DNA of 64,000 bases from Oscillibacter faecalis_A (GTDB taxonomy: Bacteria > Bacillota > Clostridia > Oscillospirales > Oscillospiraceae). Below are positions 1 to 9,450 of the stretch, piece after piece (the stretch's first letter is position 1; each line of letters opens with the position of its first letter). A model generated the notes under the pieces. The model saw nothing but the letters and a program-made list of their open reading frames with translations, ran no database searches and was not told the DNA's origin. The position numbers and the translations under genes were made by a program. The DNA is taken from positions 24,484 through 88,483 of the forward strand of contig NZ_JARFXX010000009.1 in assembly GCF_029218125.1 (NCBI RefSeq), in the 5' to 3' direction.

Positions 1-85
1 CATGGGCGCGGCTATGGCGGCGCTGGGCGTCCGGGATGCGGCGGCGCGCATCTACGATACGGTGCAGTCGATTTTAAAGACCTGA
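1..85 (+). CDS. murG: C-terminal end of MurG (UDP-GlcNAc transferase), partial
   Basis: The first 85 bases encode the last 27 or so residues of a protein ending in a TGA at 83-85; the 5' part lies outside the window. The short alpha-helical tail (AARIYDTVQSILKT) and the position directly upstream of murA, ftsQ and ftsZ fit MurG, which adds GlcNAc to lipid I at the inner membrane face in peptidoglycan synthesis. The identification rests mainly on gene order, because the fragment is too short to show any MurG motif. It is separated from murA by about 130 bases. Confidence 0.55.
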   Translation, partial: MGAAMAALGVRDAAARIYDTVQSILKT

Positions 86-218
86 TCAGCGCTTAAAACG
101 TTTACATTTATACGGTTTCCTTCCCGGCATTTTCGTGCTATACTGCCGGAAAAGGAACCGAATCCCCCCGGACTCCATAGGATGATGCGGAACATCATTC
201 TGACTTGGAGGGACGGAC

Positions 219-1481
219 ATGAGCCAACTTTTGGCAGCGGGCGGCAGACGCCTATCCGGGGAGGTCACAATACAGGGGGCAAAAAACAGCGTGCTGCCTA
301 TTTTAGCGGCGACGCTGCTGACAGCGGACACGGTAGTGCTGCGGCGCTGCCCCCGGTTAAAGGATGTGGAGGCGTCCATCCGCATTCTGGAGGCACTGGG
401 CTGTACAGCCCGGTGGCAGAACGATGCACTGGTGGTGGACACTGCCGGTATGAATGGCTGCGCCATCCCGGACGCGCTGATGCGGGAAATGCGCTCCTCG
501 GTGATTTTTTTAGGGGCCATTCTGGCCCGGTGCGGGCAGGCGGCCCTCAGCAGCCCTGGCGGCTGTGAGCTGGGGCCACGGCCCATTGACCTGCACCTCA
601 CCGGCCTGCGGGCGCTGGGCGCGGAAATCATTGACGAGGGCGGTACGCTGCGCTGTCAGGCGGAAACACTGACAGGGCGGGAGCTTGTGCTGGGCTTTCC
701 ATCGGTGGGCGCTACGGAAAACCTGATGCTGGCAGCCTGCGGCGCGGAGGGTGTCACGATTTTGACCAATGCGGCCCGGGAGCCGGAAATTGAGGACCTT
801 CAGAATTTCCTGACCGCCTGCGGGGCGGACATTACCGGCGCCGGGACCTCTACCATCCGAATTCGGGGCAGGCGGCCCCTCCACGGCGGTACATACACCG
901 TGATGCCCGACCGCATTGCGGCGGCGACCTACCTGTGCGCCTGTGCCTCCGCCAGTGGAGAGGTTTATCTGCGGGATGCCCGGGAAAATCATCTCTCCAC
1001 GGTCACGGCAGTTCTCCGGGCGGCGGGCTGCACGGTGAATGGAGATGAAAGCGGCCTCCGCTGCCGCTGCGAAGGACGTCTGACCGCTCCGCCGCCTATC
1101 CGCACGGCCCCCTATCCCGGCTTTCCCACGGACGTGCAGGCTATCGTTATGGCGGCGCTGCTGCGGTGCCGGGGCGCGGCGGTGTTTGAAGAAAATCTGT
1201 TCAGCAGCCGCTACCGCCATGTGGATGAGCTGGCCCGGATGGGCGCGGACGTCCGCACCTACGGCCGGGTGGCGGTGGTGCTGGGAACGGAGCGGCTCCA
1301 CGGCGCGGCGGTGCGGTGCACGGACCTCCGGGGCGGCGCTGCGCTGTGTGTGGCGGCGCTGGCGGCGGAGGGCGAGACCGTGATCTCGGATATCGGCCAT
1401 ATCGACCGGGGCTATGCGAGCATTGAGGGCGACCTGCGGGCGCTGGGGGCCGATATCCGGCGGCGGGAGACAGACGCTTAG
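219..1481 (+). CDS. murA: UDP-N-acetylglucosamine 1-carboxyvinyltransferase
   Basis: Transfers enolpyruvate from PEP to UDP-GlcNAc, the first committed step of peptidoglycan synthesis, in the cytoplasm. The 420-residue length is normal for MurA. The substrate-binding Lys-Asn pair is seen in GAKNSVLP (residues 21-28). The catalytic Cys is at position 116 in SPGGCELGPRP, so the enzyme should be fosfomycin-sensitive by this criterion. The conserved FPTDVQAI motif of the second domain is present. The ATG follows a GGAGGG site with 6-base spacing. Neighbours are the MurG end upstream and ftsQ 25 bases downstream, a division/cell-wall cluster. Firmicutes often carry two murA copies; only this one is in the window. 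Confidence 0.95.
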   Translation: MSQLLAAGGRRLSGEVTIQGAKNSVLPILAATLLTADTVVLRRCPRLKDVEASIRILEALGCTARWQNDALVVDTAGMNGCAIPDALMREMRSSVIFLGAILARCGQAALSSPGGCELGPRPIDLHLTGLRALGAEIIDEGGTLRCQAETLTGRELVLGFPSVGATENLMLAACGAEGVTILTNAAREPEIEDLQNFLTACGADITGAGTSTIRIRGRRPLHGGTYTVMPDRIAAATYLCACASASGEVYLRDARENHLSTVTAVLRAAGCTVNGDESGLRCRCEGRLTAPPPIRTAPYPGFPTDVQAIVMAALLRCRGAAVFEENLFSSRYRHVDELARMGADVRTYGRVAVVLGTERLHGAAVRCTDLRGGAALCVAALAAEGETVISDIGHIDRGYASIEGDLRALGADIRRRETDA

Positions 1482-1506
1482 AAACAAAGAACAAAGGAGA
1501 AACGGT

Positions 1507-2283
1507 ATGGCAAGACGGAGAGGCTCGGCGCGGCGGCGCAGACGGGGAGGCAGCGGCTTCCTCTATAAGCTGCTGTCTGTTTTGCTGATCTGCGGCTGCC
1601 TTGTGGCCGCCATCACGCTGTTTTTCCGGGTGGATACGGTGGTTATCACCGGCGAGAAGCGCTATACGGAGGCGGAGATTCGGGAGGTCAGCGGCGTAAA
1701 GGACGGTGACAACCTGTTCCTCCTGAATAAGTATCAGGTTATCCGAAACATCGCGGAGGCGCTGCCCTATGTGGAGCTGGAGGAGACCCGGGTGCAGCGC
1801 AAGCTGCCGGATACGCTGCTGATTGAAATCAAGGAGTGCGGCGATCCCTTGGCGTGGGCACAGGACGGGACGGTCTGGCTGGTCAGCCCCGGCGGCAAGA
1901 TCGTGGAGCAGCGGAACACGGTGGGGGACTATCCCACCATTGATGGCTGCCGCCTGCTGGCCCCCTCCGTGGGGACGCTCATCGCGCTGGATACGGAGAA
2001 TGATACCCGGTGGCAGAGCCTTTTAGAGCTGCTGGCGGCGCTGGAGGCGGCGGATAAGCTGGGGGAGGTGGACGCCATCCATATCGGGAATGCCGCGTAC
2101 CTCACCATGGACTACATGGGGCGCTTTTCTGTGGAGCTGAACTATGACGCCGATTTTGCCTATAAGCTGCGGACGCTGGACGCCATTCTGGCCAGCGGCA
2201 AGATTCAGGAAAATATGACCGGCACCTTTAATATGCGGGGCGAGGACGGAAAAACCAACTTTATCCAGAATTCCGTAAAATAA
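1507..2283 (+). CDS. ftsQ: Cell division protein FtsQ/DivIB
   Basis: Bitopic membrane protein of the divisome that scaffolds FtsL/FtsB-type partners at the septum. The product is 258 residues: a very basic N-terminus (RRRGSARRRRR), one membrane segment at about residues 19-40, then a POTRA domain beginning near VDTVVITGEKRYTEAEI and an FtsQ/DivIB beta domain (LPYVELEETRVQRKLPDTL). A longer in-frame reading from 1414 exists, but the ATG at 1507 has AAGGAGAA just upstream and places the basic tail correctly before the membrane segment. It lies between murA and ftsZ, as in many Firmicute dcw clusters. Confidence 0.9.
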   Translation: MARRRGSARRRRRGGSGFLYKLLSVLLICGCLVAAITLFFRVDTVVITGEKRYTEAEIREVSGVKDGDNLFLLNKYQVIRNIAEALPYVELEETRVQRKLPDTLLIEIKECGDPLAWAQDGTVWLVSPGGKIVEQRNTVGDYPTIDGCRLLAPSVGTLIALDTENDTRWQSLLELLAALEAADKLGEVDAIHIGNAAYLTMDYMGRFSVELNYDADFAYKLRTLDAILASGKIQENMTGTFNMRGEDGKTNFIQNSVK

Positions 2284-2339
2284 GGGCGGAGCGGGCACGG
2301 GGACCGAGAAAAAAATACGAAACAAATCCGCCGCGCCCC

Positions 2340-2368
2340 TTGACCTGACAGGAAAAATAGCATACAAT
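2340..2368 (+). promoter_or_regulatory. Sigma-A promoter for ftsZ
   Basis: TTGACC at 2340-2345 and TACAAT at 2363-2368 are separated by exactly 17 bases in the AT-rich gap after ftsQ. It sits about 85 bases upstream of the ftsZ start, so ftsZ can be transcribed independently of the upstream cell-wall genes. Confidence 0.7.
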
Positions 2369-2454
2369 AACATATAATAGTGTAAACACAAAATACAGTA
2401 TATAAAGGGGCGTATCCTCGCCCTTTTGTACAAAAGACAGCAGGAGGCACCGCT

Positions 2455-3606
<1,152 letters not shown>

Positions 3607-3627
3607 ACGCCACACTACATATTGCCA

Positions 3628-3662
3628 GCGTCCGCAGGAAAATTCCTGCGGACGCTTTTTTT
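3628..3662 (+). terminator. Rho-independent terminator after ftsZ
   Basis: A perfect 13-bp stem (3628-3640 with 3643-3655, a two-base loop as drawn) is followed by a run of T residues, 22 bases after the ftsZ stop. Confidence 0.9.
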
Positions 3663-3856
3663 CGCCCATAGTGGCGCGAAAGGGAAAATCTCTCTGGCGC
3701 CGCTGCCGCTTTTTGTCGGGGTTCGGTTTTTCTCAGCAGCACAAGCTACGAATGCCCGCTTTGAGAACAGGCGGGAACATTACGAGCGTCCTGCGGCTGT
3801 AAAACAAAATTTTATGAAAAAAGAAGGGCTGCGGACTTCGGAGGGAGGGATGATGA

Positions 3857-4861
3857 TTGCATGAGGAACAACCGAAAGGGCCGCTCCGATATTTCGCAGC
3901 GGCGGTCATGGCGCTGGTGCTGTGCACCACAGCGGCACTGGCGGTGGAAAACGGGGAGCGGAGCTTGATTCCCGTGGGGCACACCGTAGGTGTCAAGCTG
4001 TTTTCCCGGGGCGTTGTGGTGGTAAAGCTGCCGGAGGGCACAACGCCGGCCCGGGCCTGCGGCTTGAAAACCGGCGATGTGATCTTGGAGTGCGGCGGCG
4101 AGAGTGTGACCTCCACGGAACAGTTCCAGTCGCTCTTGCAGGAAAACGGAACGGAGGCTACAGAGCTTGCCATCAAGCGGGACGGAAGCGCTATGACGCT
4201 CTCTGTGGAGCCGGAGCGAAATGACGCGGGCGTGTGCTGTATTGGCGCGTGGATTCGCGACAGCATGGCCGGAATCGGCACCGTGACGTATTATGACCCG
4301 GAGACCCGGACCTTCGGCGCGCTGGGACACGGCATCACCGATGGGGATACTGCCGCCCTGATGCCCTTTGGCAGCGGGGCTATTCTGGCCTCCACCGTCA
4401 AGGCGGTGAAAAAGGGCGGCACCGGCAGCGCCGGGGAGCTGCGGGGAGATTTCGACCTCTCCGGTGATGTGGGAACGCTGTACGCCAACACAAGCTGCGG
4501 TATTTTCGGAACGGTCACGGCGGACTGCCCGCTGACCTGCGGTGAATGCGTCCCGGCGGTAGAGCCCAAAGCGGGACCAGCTGTGATTCGCGCCAATGTG
4601 GCAGGGGATGCGGTGGAGGAATACACCGTTGAAATCTTAAAGGTGCTGCCCGGTGCCGCTGATGGCCGGGAGATGGTGCTCTCCGTTACGGACCCGGCGC
4701 TTATCGCTGCCACCGGCGGAATTGTGCAGGGCATGAGCGGCAGCCCAATTTTGCAGGACGGGAAGTTAGTGGGCGCCGTGACCCACGTTTTGCTGTCGGA
4801 TGCCACCAAGGGCTATGGCATTTCTATTGGCACGATGCTGGAGGCCGGGGAGAAAACGTAA
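3857..4861 (+). CDS. spoIVB: SpoIVB peptidase (S55 family)
   Basis: Signalling serine protease of sporulation, made in the forespore and secreted into the intermembrane space, where it triggers pro-sigma-K processing. The 334-residue product has a signal/anchor segment (about residues 11-29), a PDZ domain (about 45-120, with LPEGTTPARACGLKTGD) and an S55 domain. The catalytic His is in GALGHGITD (His158) and the Ser in GMSGSPI (Ser294). It is shorter than the 426-residue B. subtilis protein, mainly at the N-terminus. A stop codon lies immediately upstream in frame, so the start must be the TTG at 3857, preceded by GGAGGGAGGGA. spo0A, its usual partner, is 12.7 kb away. Confidence 0.93.
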   Translation: MHEEQPKGPLRYFAAAVMALVLCTTAALAVENGERSLIPVGHTVGVKLFSRGVVVVKLPEGTTPARACGLKTGDVILECGGESVTSTEQFQSLLQENGTEATELAIKRDGSAMTLSVEPERNDAGVCCIGAWIRDSMAGIGTVTYYDPETRTFGALGHGITDGDTAALMPFGSGAILASTVKAVKKGGTGSAGELRGDFDLSGDVGTLYANTSCGIFGTVTADCPLTCGECVPAVEPKAGPAVIRANVAGDAVEEYTVEILKVLPGAADGREMVLSVTDPALIAATGGIVQGMSGSPILQDGKLVGAVTHVLLSDATKGYGISIGTMLEAGEKT

Positions 4862-4989
4862 AAAGGATTGTCCGCAGATTTATTTGAAAATTTGAAAAGC
4901 TCCTTTCAGAATTATCTGCAAAAACCGCTGTTTTATTGCATGAAAAAGCAAAAAATCCCCATGTATTTGCCGCAGCGGCAGAAGGCATA

Positions 4990-5032
4990 TTAAAAAAGGA
5001 GGACGTCGGTTTAAAAACCGACGCCCTCCTTG
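4990..5032 (-). terminator. Rho-independent terminator for the GNAT gene
   Basis: A long stem (about 4996-5012 with 5015-5031, one mismatch) reads on the minus strand into a run of T residues. It ends the leftward gene at 5054-5749 and may also slow read-through from spoIVB. Confidence 0.8.
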
Positions 5033-5053
5033 AAGAACAGAAAAAAGCGGCGC

Positions 5054-5749
5054 TCAGCCAATCCAGTACAGCGTCCGTCTGGAGTCAAACACCAGCCCCA
5101 GCTTGGTCTGAAGCGCTTCTGAAGCTGTGTTGCCGAGGCGGACATGGCAGTAGGGCAGAAGGCCCCGGCGGAGCTGCTGCGCGATGAGCCCGACCTCCAG
5201 TACCTCCGCAAGCCCGCGCCGCCGAAACTGCGGCAGGACCTCCAGCAGTCCCATGGTGCCCTCCTGATGGATACCGGCAAAGCCTGCCAGCGCACCGTCC
5301 ACCATGCCGCCCAGCATTCCTTCTTCGATTCGCTGGCGGATGTGGCTTTCATATGCGCCGGGATTGTGATAGTTCTCCAGCACAAAATTTAAATCGGCCT
5401 CCGTCAGCGGACGGACGGAAAGGCCGGGACGGGCCTGAAGGCGCGGCGGCTCCTTGCCCGGATAGATGGCCTGTGCTGCCTCCATGGTGAACCAGTCCGG
5501 ATGGGCCGATACAAGGTGATCCCGGACAGCCTTGCAATCTGACAGCACCAGACCGGTGCCGTTGAGCTCCGGGAGGTCAAGAGGGACCTCGCCGCCGGTA
5601 TAGGTGATGGAAAAGCGGTCATTCCGCAGGGCGATGCCCCGGTCCTCCGCCCAGCAGAGCCGTGCACCCCGCCGGCAGAAATCTAAAAGATACCCATATC
5701 CAAAGGCGTCCCGGGATACCCAGTCCGCAACGATCTGTTCCGTTGTCAT
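5054..5749 (-). CDS. GNAT-family N-acetyltransferase
   Basis: A 231-residue cytoplasmic protein. The C-terminal half has GNAT signatures: a segment starting SVRPLTEADLNFVLENYHNP, and the acetyl-CoA loop and following helix in LLEVLPQFRRRGLAEVLEVG (Q-x-x-R-R-x-G type). The first 115 residues look like the N-terminal half of a two-lobed acetyltransferase rather than a separate domain. The substrate cannot be told from the sequence. It is a monocistronic gene with its own promoter (5783-5811) and terminator, divergent from the purine nucleoside phosphorylase gene. Confidence 0.8.
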   Translation of the reverse strand: MTTEQIVADWVSRDAFGYGYLLDFCRRGARLCWAEDRGIALRNDRFSITYTGGEVPLDLPELNGTGLVLSDCKAVRDHLVSAHPDWFTMEAAQAIYPGKEPPRLQARPGLSVRPLTEADLNFVLENYHNPGAYESHIRQRIEEGMLGGMVDGALAGFAGIHQEGTMGLLEVLPQFRRRGLAEVLEVGLIAQQLRRGLLPYCHVRLGNTASEALQTKLGLVFDSRRTLYWIG

Positions 5750-5782
5750 CGCATTCGCTCCCTACGTGAAAAAATCTGTTTC

Positions 5783-5811
5783 ACTGTATCACAGATTCCA
5801 TGGCTTGTCCA
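5783..5811 (-). promoter_or_regulatory. Promoter for the GNAT gene
   Basis: On the minus strand TGGACA (5811-5806) and TACAGT (5788-5783) are 17 bases apart, about 35 bases before the ATG of the GNAT gene. Confidence 0.6.
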
Positions 5812-5825
5812 GAGCTTTTGCATGA

Positions 5826-5854
5826 TTGACGCAAATTCCAAATCGTGTTAATAT
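5826..5854 (+). promoter_or_regulatory. Sigma-A promoter for the nucleoside phosphorylase operon
   Basis: TTGACG at 5826-5831 and TAATAT at 5849-5854 have a 17-base spacer. It is back to back with the GNAT promoter and gives a leader of about 55 bases. Confidence 0.65.
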
Positions 5855-5914
5855 AAAATAAACACGGCGCTTTTTTGAAGCCGCGCCGCTAAAAAAGCAG
5901 GAGGTATCCGAAGT

Positions 5915-6736
5915 ATGCCCTATACATATGACTATTTTCAAAAAAGCGTAGATTATCTCAAGGAAAAGGTGGATTTCACACCGGAGATCGCCATTATTCT
6001 CGGCTCCTGTCTCGGGCCGTTCGCGGAGGAGATCGAAAACCCCATCGTGGTGGATTATAAGGACATTCCCAATTTCCTTGTGTCCACAGTAGCTTCCCAC
6101 GCGGGCAAGCTGATCTTCGGCACTGTCTGCGGCCGCAAGGTCGTTTGTATGTCCGGCCGCTTCCACTCCTATGAGGGCTATGATTTTGAGCAGTTGGTTA
6201 TTCCCATCCGGGTATTCAAGCTGCTGGGTGTTCAGAAGACGATCATTACCAACGCCGCCGGTGCCGTGAATACCGGCTACCGTCCCGGTGATGTGATGAT
6301 CATTTCCGACCACATCAAGCTGGCGGGCCACAGCCCCCTCCGCGGCCCCAATGTGGAGGAGTTTGGCCCCCGTTTCTTCGATGTGACCCGGATGTATACG
6401 CCGGAGCTGCGGAAAATTGCCGTGGCCTGCGCCGAGGGCACGGGTATCCGGGTCCACGAGGGCGTGTATATGTTCTTCACCGGCCCGCAGTTTGAAACGC
6501 CTGCCGAAATCCGCGCCGCCCGGATTCTGGGCGCGGACGCCGTGGGCATGTCCACGGTGACGGAGGCGCTTACCGCCGCTCACTGCGGAATGCCGCTGCT
6601 GGCGCTGTCCGTTATGACCAACATGGCCGCCGGTGTGCTGGACCGTCCCCTGACCACGGAGGAGGTGGACGAAACGTCCAAGACCATCGCCAGCCGTTTC
6701 AGCGCGTACATGAAGAAAATCGTGGCGGCCATTTGA
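5915..6736 (+). CDS. Purine nucleoside phosphorylase (PNP-I, trimeric type)
   Basis: Cleaves purine (deoxy)nucleosides with phosphate to the free base and (deoxy)ribose-1-phosphate in the cytoplasm. The 273-residue protein has the trimeric PNP pattern: phosphate-binding IAIILGSCLGPFAEE near residue 25, SGRFHSYEGYD, NAAGAVNTGYRPGDVM, and a C-terminal base-binding region GADAVGMSTVTEALTA. Start ATG follows GCAGGAGG. The next gene, an MTA/SAH-type deaminase, begins 20 bases later, so deamination products such as 5'-deoxyinosine or methylthioinosine are plausible extra substrates. That link is inference from gene order. Confidence 0.92.
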   Translation: MPYTYDYFQKSVDYLKEKVDFTPEIAIILGSCLGPFAEEIENPIVVDYKDIPNFLVSTVASHAGKLIFGTVCGRKVVCMSGRFHSYEGYDFEQLVIPIRVFKLLGVQKTIITNAAGAVNTGYRPGDVMIISDHIKLAGHSPLRGPNVEEFGPRFFDVTRMYTPELRKIAVACAEGTGIRVHEGVYMFFTGPQFETPAEIRAARILGADAVGMSTVTEALTAAHCGMPLLALSVMTNMAAGVLDRPLTTEEVDETSKTIASRFSAYMKKIVAAI

Positions 6737-6756
6737 TACGGACGGGAGGGAAACGC

Positions 6757-8055
6757 GTGAAGCTGTTACTGAAGCATTGTGATATTCTGGCAGGTGACGG
6801 AGAAGGCTATCGCTATTTGGCGGATGCCTACCTCAGTATTGACGGAAGCGTGATCGACTATATCGGCACGGAGCCGCCAAAGGCCGCCTATGACCGGGAA
6901 AAGGACATGACCGGCAAAATGCTGGTCCCCGGTCTTATCAACTGCCATGGCCATACCGCCATGACGCTGCTGCGGGGCGTTGGCAGTGACCTGCCCCTAC
7001 AGGAGTGGCTGTTTGAAAAGATGATGCCCATTGAGGATCAATTTACAAAGGAGGACATCCGCATCGGCAACCGGCTGGCGCTGCTGGAGATGATCTCCAC
7101 CGGCACCACCAGCTATTCCGATATGTATTTCCATACGGATACCGCCGTGGAAAACGCGGTAGAGGCGGGTATCAAAGCAAACCTTTGCCGCCCCAGCCAG
7201 TGCTTTGATAAAAATGAGACCTACGAGCAGAATACTCGTGCCAAGGAGTCCATCGACCTTTTTAAGCGCTGCAACGGCATGGCGGAGGGGCGCATTCTTA
7301 TTGACTTTGCCATCCATGCGGAGTACACGAATTTCCCCCATATTGTAGAGGCGTACAGCGCCGACTGCAAGGCCCTCGGCGGGCGGATGCACATTCATCT
7401 CTCCGAGACGAAGAAGGAGCACGAGGAGTGCATTGCCAAATACGGCAAGACCCCTGCGCAGTGGTTCAACGATTTGGGGACGTTTGACTCCCCTACCTTT
7501 GCCGCCCATTGTGTCTGGGTCACGGAGGAGGATATGGCGCTGATGCTGGAAAAGGGCGTCAGCCCGGTCCATAATCCCACCAGCAACATGAAGCTCGGCA
7601 GCGGCTTTGCCCCCATTCCCCGGATGCTGGAGCTGGGGCTGAACGTGGCGCTGGGTACGGACGGTGCCGCCAGCAACAACAACCTGAACATGATGGAGGA
7701 AATGCACCTTGCCGCCGTGCTCCACAACGGCTTTACCCATGACCCCACGCTGATGAAGCCCGCGCAGGTATTGAATATGGCTACCCGCAACGGTGCAAGG
7801 CTTCAGGGCCGGAACGATACCGGTGTGCTGGAGGTGGGAAAAAAGGCGGATATCATTGCCATTGACCTGAATCGCCCCCATCTCTGCCCTAATGTAGACC
7901 CGCTGGCGCTGATGACCTATTCCGCCCAGGGCAGCGATGTGGTCATGACCATGGTGGATGGCCGCATTCTCTATGAAAACGGCGAATTTTTGACGTTGGA
8001 CGCCGACCGCATTCTTCACGATGCCCGGGCGTGTGTGGCGCGGCTGTACCGCTGA
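6757..8055 (+). CDS. mtaD: 5-methylthioadenosine/S-adenosylhomocysteine deaminase-like amidohydrolase
   Basis: Metal-dependent amidohydrolase that hydrolytically removes the 6-amino group of adenosine derivatives (MTA, SAH, 5'-deoxyadenosine in characterised relatives). Seen in the 432-residue product: LVPGLINCHGHTAM with the metal-binding HxH (about residue 60), HIHLSETKKE, FAAHCVW with the second metal His, and ALGTDGAASNNN with the catalytic Asp. An upstream in-frame TTG at 6733 overlaps the PNP stop, but the GTG at 6757 has GGGAGGG six bases upstream and begins with the usual VKLLLKHCDIL. It is probably co-transcribed with the phosphorylase. Substrate choice among MTA, SAH and 5'-deoxyadenosine is not resolved. 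Confidence 0.85.
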   Translation: MKLLLKHCDILAGDGEGYRYLADAYLSIDGSVIDYIGTEPPKAAYDREKDMTGKMLVPGLINCHGHTAMTLLRGVGSDLPLQEWLFEKMMPIEDQFTKEDIRIGNRLALLEMISTGTTSYSDMYFHTDTAVENAVEAGIKANLCRPSQCFDKNETYEQNTRAKESIDLFKRCNGMAEGRILIDFAIHAEYTNFPHIVEAYSADCKALGGRMHIHLSETKKEHEECIAKYGKTPAQWFNDLGTFDSPTFAAHCVWVTEEDMALMLEKGVSPVHNPTSNMKLGSGFAPIPRMLELGLNVALGTDGAASNNNLNMMEEMHLAAVLHNGFTHDPTLMKPAQVLNMATRNGARLQGRNDTGVLEVGKKADIIAIDLNRPHLCPNVDPLALMTYSAQGSDVVMTMVDGRILYENGEFLTLDADRILHDARACVARLYR

Positions 8056-8148
8056 GAGACGGAGCCGCGGCATTGGCCTGAATGCGGTTTACGTGCCTTT
8101 TGCAAATGAGTATTCCAAGCGCTTTGAAGCATACTGTTGAAAAACCAT

Positions 8149-8188
8149 GCCGCCGGAGGCGGCTGTGAAAAAAGCGCCGCTGTGCGGC
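8149..8188 (+). other. Tandem hairpins in the deaminase-dehydrogenase spacer
   Basis: GCCGCC/GGCGGC (8149-8163) is followed by a run of A residues and a second GC-rich hairpin (about 8173-8188) just before the ribosome site of the next gene. There is no T tract, so an mRNA processing or stability role is more likely than termination. Confidence 0.4.
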
Positions 8189-8204
8189 GGAAAGGATCAC
8201 AATT

Positions 8205-9368
8205 ATGCAGAATTTTACGTTCAATATCCCCACGGTGGTTCATTTCGGCAAGGGTCAGATCAGCAAGCTGGGCGAGGAGATCGCCAGCCGTGCCAGCCGC
8301 GTGCTGGTGGTGTACGGCGGCGGCAGCGTTAAGCGCAACGGCGTGTATGACGGTGCGGTGGAGCAGATGAAAGCCCACGGCATCGAGTGGGTGGAGCTTA
8401 GCGGCGTGGAGCCCAACCCCCGCATTATCACGGTCCGCAAGGGCGTGGAGCTGTGCCGTGCCAACAAACTGGACGGTGTGCTGGCGCTGGGCGGCGGCAG
8501 CGTGATCGACTGCTCCAAGTCCATTGCCGCCGGTGCCTGCTACGATGGCGATGTGTGGGATTTCCCCTCCGGCAAGGCCGTGCCGGAAAAGGCGCTGCCG
8601 ATCTTCACCGTGCTGACCATGGCGGCCACCGGCTCTGAAATGGACGGAACCGCTGTGATCTCCGATATGGAGACCAACCAGAAGCTGGCCTTTGACGCCC
8701 ATGTTTGCCTGCCCGCCGTGTCCATTCTGGACCCCTCCTATACCTGCTCTCTGCCTGCCTCCCAGACAGCGGCCGGTACGGCGGACATCATGTCCCACAC
8801 CTTTGAGAACTATTTTAGCCGCATTGAGGATTCTTTCCTTGCCGACAGTCTGGCAGAGGCTATCCTGAAGGCCTGCATCCACTACGGCCCCAAGGCCATC
8901 GCCCAGCCCGACGACTATGAGGCCCGGGCCAACCTGATGTGGTGCGCTCCGTGGGCCATCAATGGCTTCCTTGAGATGGGTAAGCCGGTGGCATGGAGCG
9001 TACACGCCATTGAGCATGAGCTGTCTGCCTTCTACGATATTACCCACGGTGTGGGCCTTGCAATTTTGACCCCCAACTGGATGCGCTATGTACTGAACGA
9101 AAAGACCGAGCACCGCTTTGCCGCCTACGGCGTGAATGTTTGGGGCCTTGATCCCAAGCTGCCCCGGCGGGAGCTGGCGGAGACCGCCATTGAAAAGACC
9201 CGGGCCTTCTTTACCTCCATGGGCCTGCCCTCCACTCTGCGGGAGGTGGGGATCGGCGAGGAGAAGCTGCCCCTCATGGCGAAAAAGGCCTACGGCCCCC
9301 GCTTCGACAACACCTTCGTTCCTCTGACGGAGGAGGACATTCTGAACATCCTGAAGATGAGCCTGTAG
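8205..9368 (+). CDS. Iron-containing alcohol dehydrogenase (BdhA-like)
   Basis: NAD(P)H-dependent aldehyde/alcohol oxidoreductase of the class III family, closest in look to butanol dehydrogenases. The 387-residue protein shows the nucleotide-binding GVLALGGGSVIDCSKSIA, the TMAATGSEMDGTAVIS segment, and the iron ligands: Asp and His in GTADIMSHTFENYF, His in SVHAIEHELSAF and His in DITHGVGLAI. The ATG follows GGAAAGGATCAC. It lies 149 bases after the deaminase on the same strand and ends at a bidirectional terminator (9401-9442). Its place in a nucleoside cluster may mean it reduces an aldehyde from deoxysugar breakdown; that is inference. Confidence 0.9.
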   Translation: MQNFTFNIPTVVHFGKGQISKLGEEIASRASRVLVVYGGGSVKRNGVYDGAVEQMKAHGIEWVELSGVEPNPRIITVRKGVELCRANKLDGVLALGGGSVIDCSKSIAAGACYDGDVWDFPSGKAVPEKALPIFTVLTMAATGSEMDGTAVISDMETNQKLAFDAHVCLPAVSILDPSYTCSLPASQTAAGTADIMSHTFENYFSRIEDSFLADSLAEAILKACIHYGPKAIAQPDDYEARANLMWCAPWAINGFLEMGKPVAWSVHAIEHELSAFYDITHGVGLAILTPNWMRYVLNEKTEHRFAAYGVNVWGLDPKLPRRELAETAIEKTRAFFTSMGLPSTLREVGIGEEKLPLMAKKAYGPRFDNTFVPLTEEDILNILKMSL

Positions 9369-9400
9369 GCATATCGGCAGCAGTTCAGCGGAAAAGAATA

Positions 9401-9442
9401 AAAAGCCCCGCCTGCCAAAATCCGGCAGGCGGGGCTTTTTTT
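9401..9442. terminator. Bidirectional terminator between dehydrogenase and cdd
   Basis: A perfect GC-rich stem (arms about 9401-9416 and 9424-9439) is flanked by A and T runs and lies between two convergent genes. Confidence 0.9.
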
Positions 9443-9450
9443 CCTGTGAT

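Noticed and set aside
3734..3775. Sigma-G promoter upstream of spoIVB (GAATG ... CATTACGA)
   Set aside because: The boxes are 23 bases apart instead of 17-18, so the match was not accepted although spoIVB is a forespore gene.
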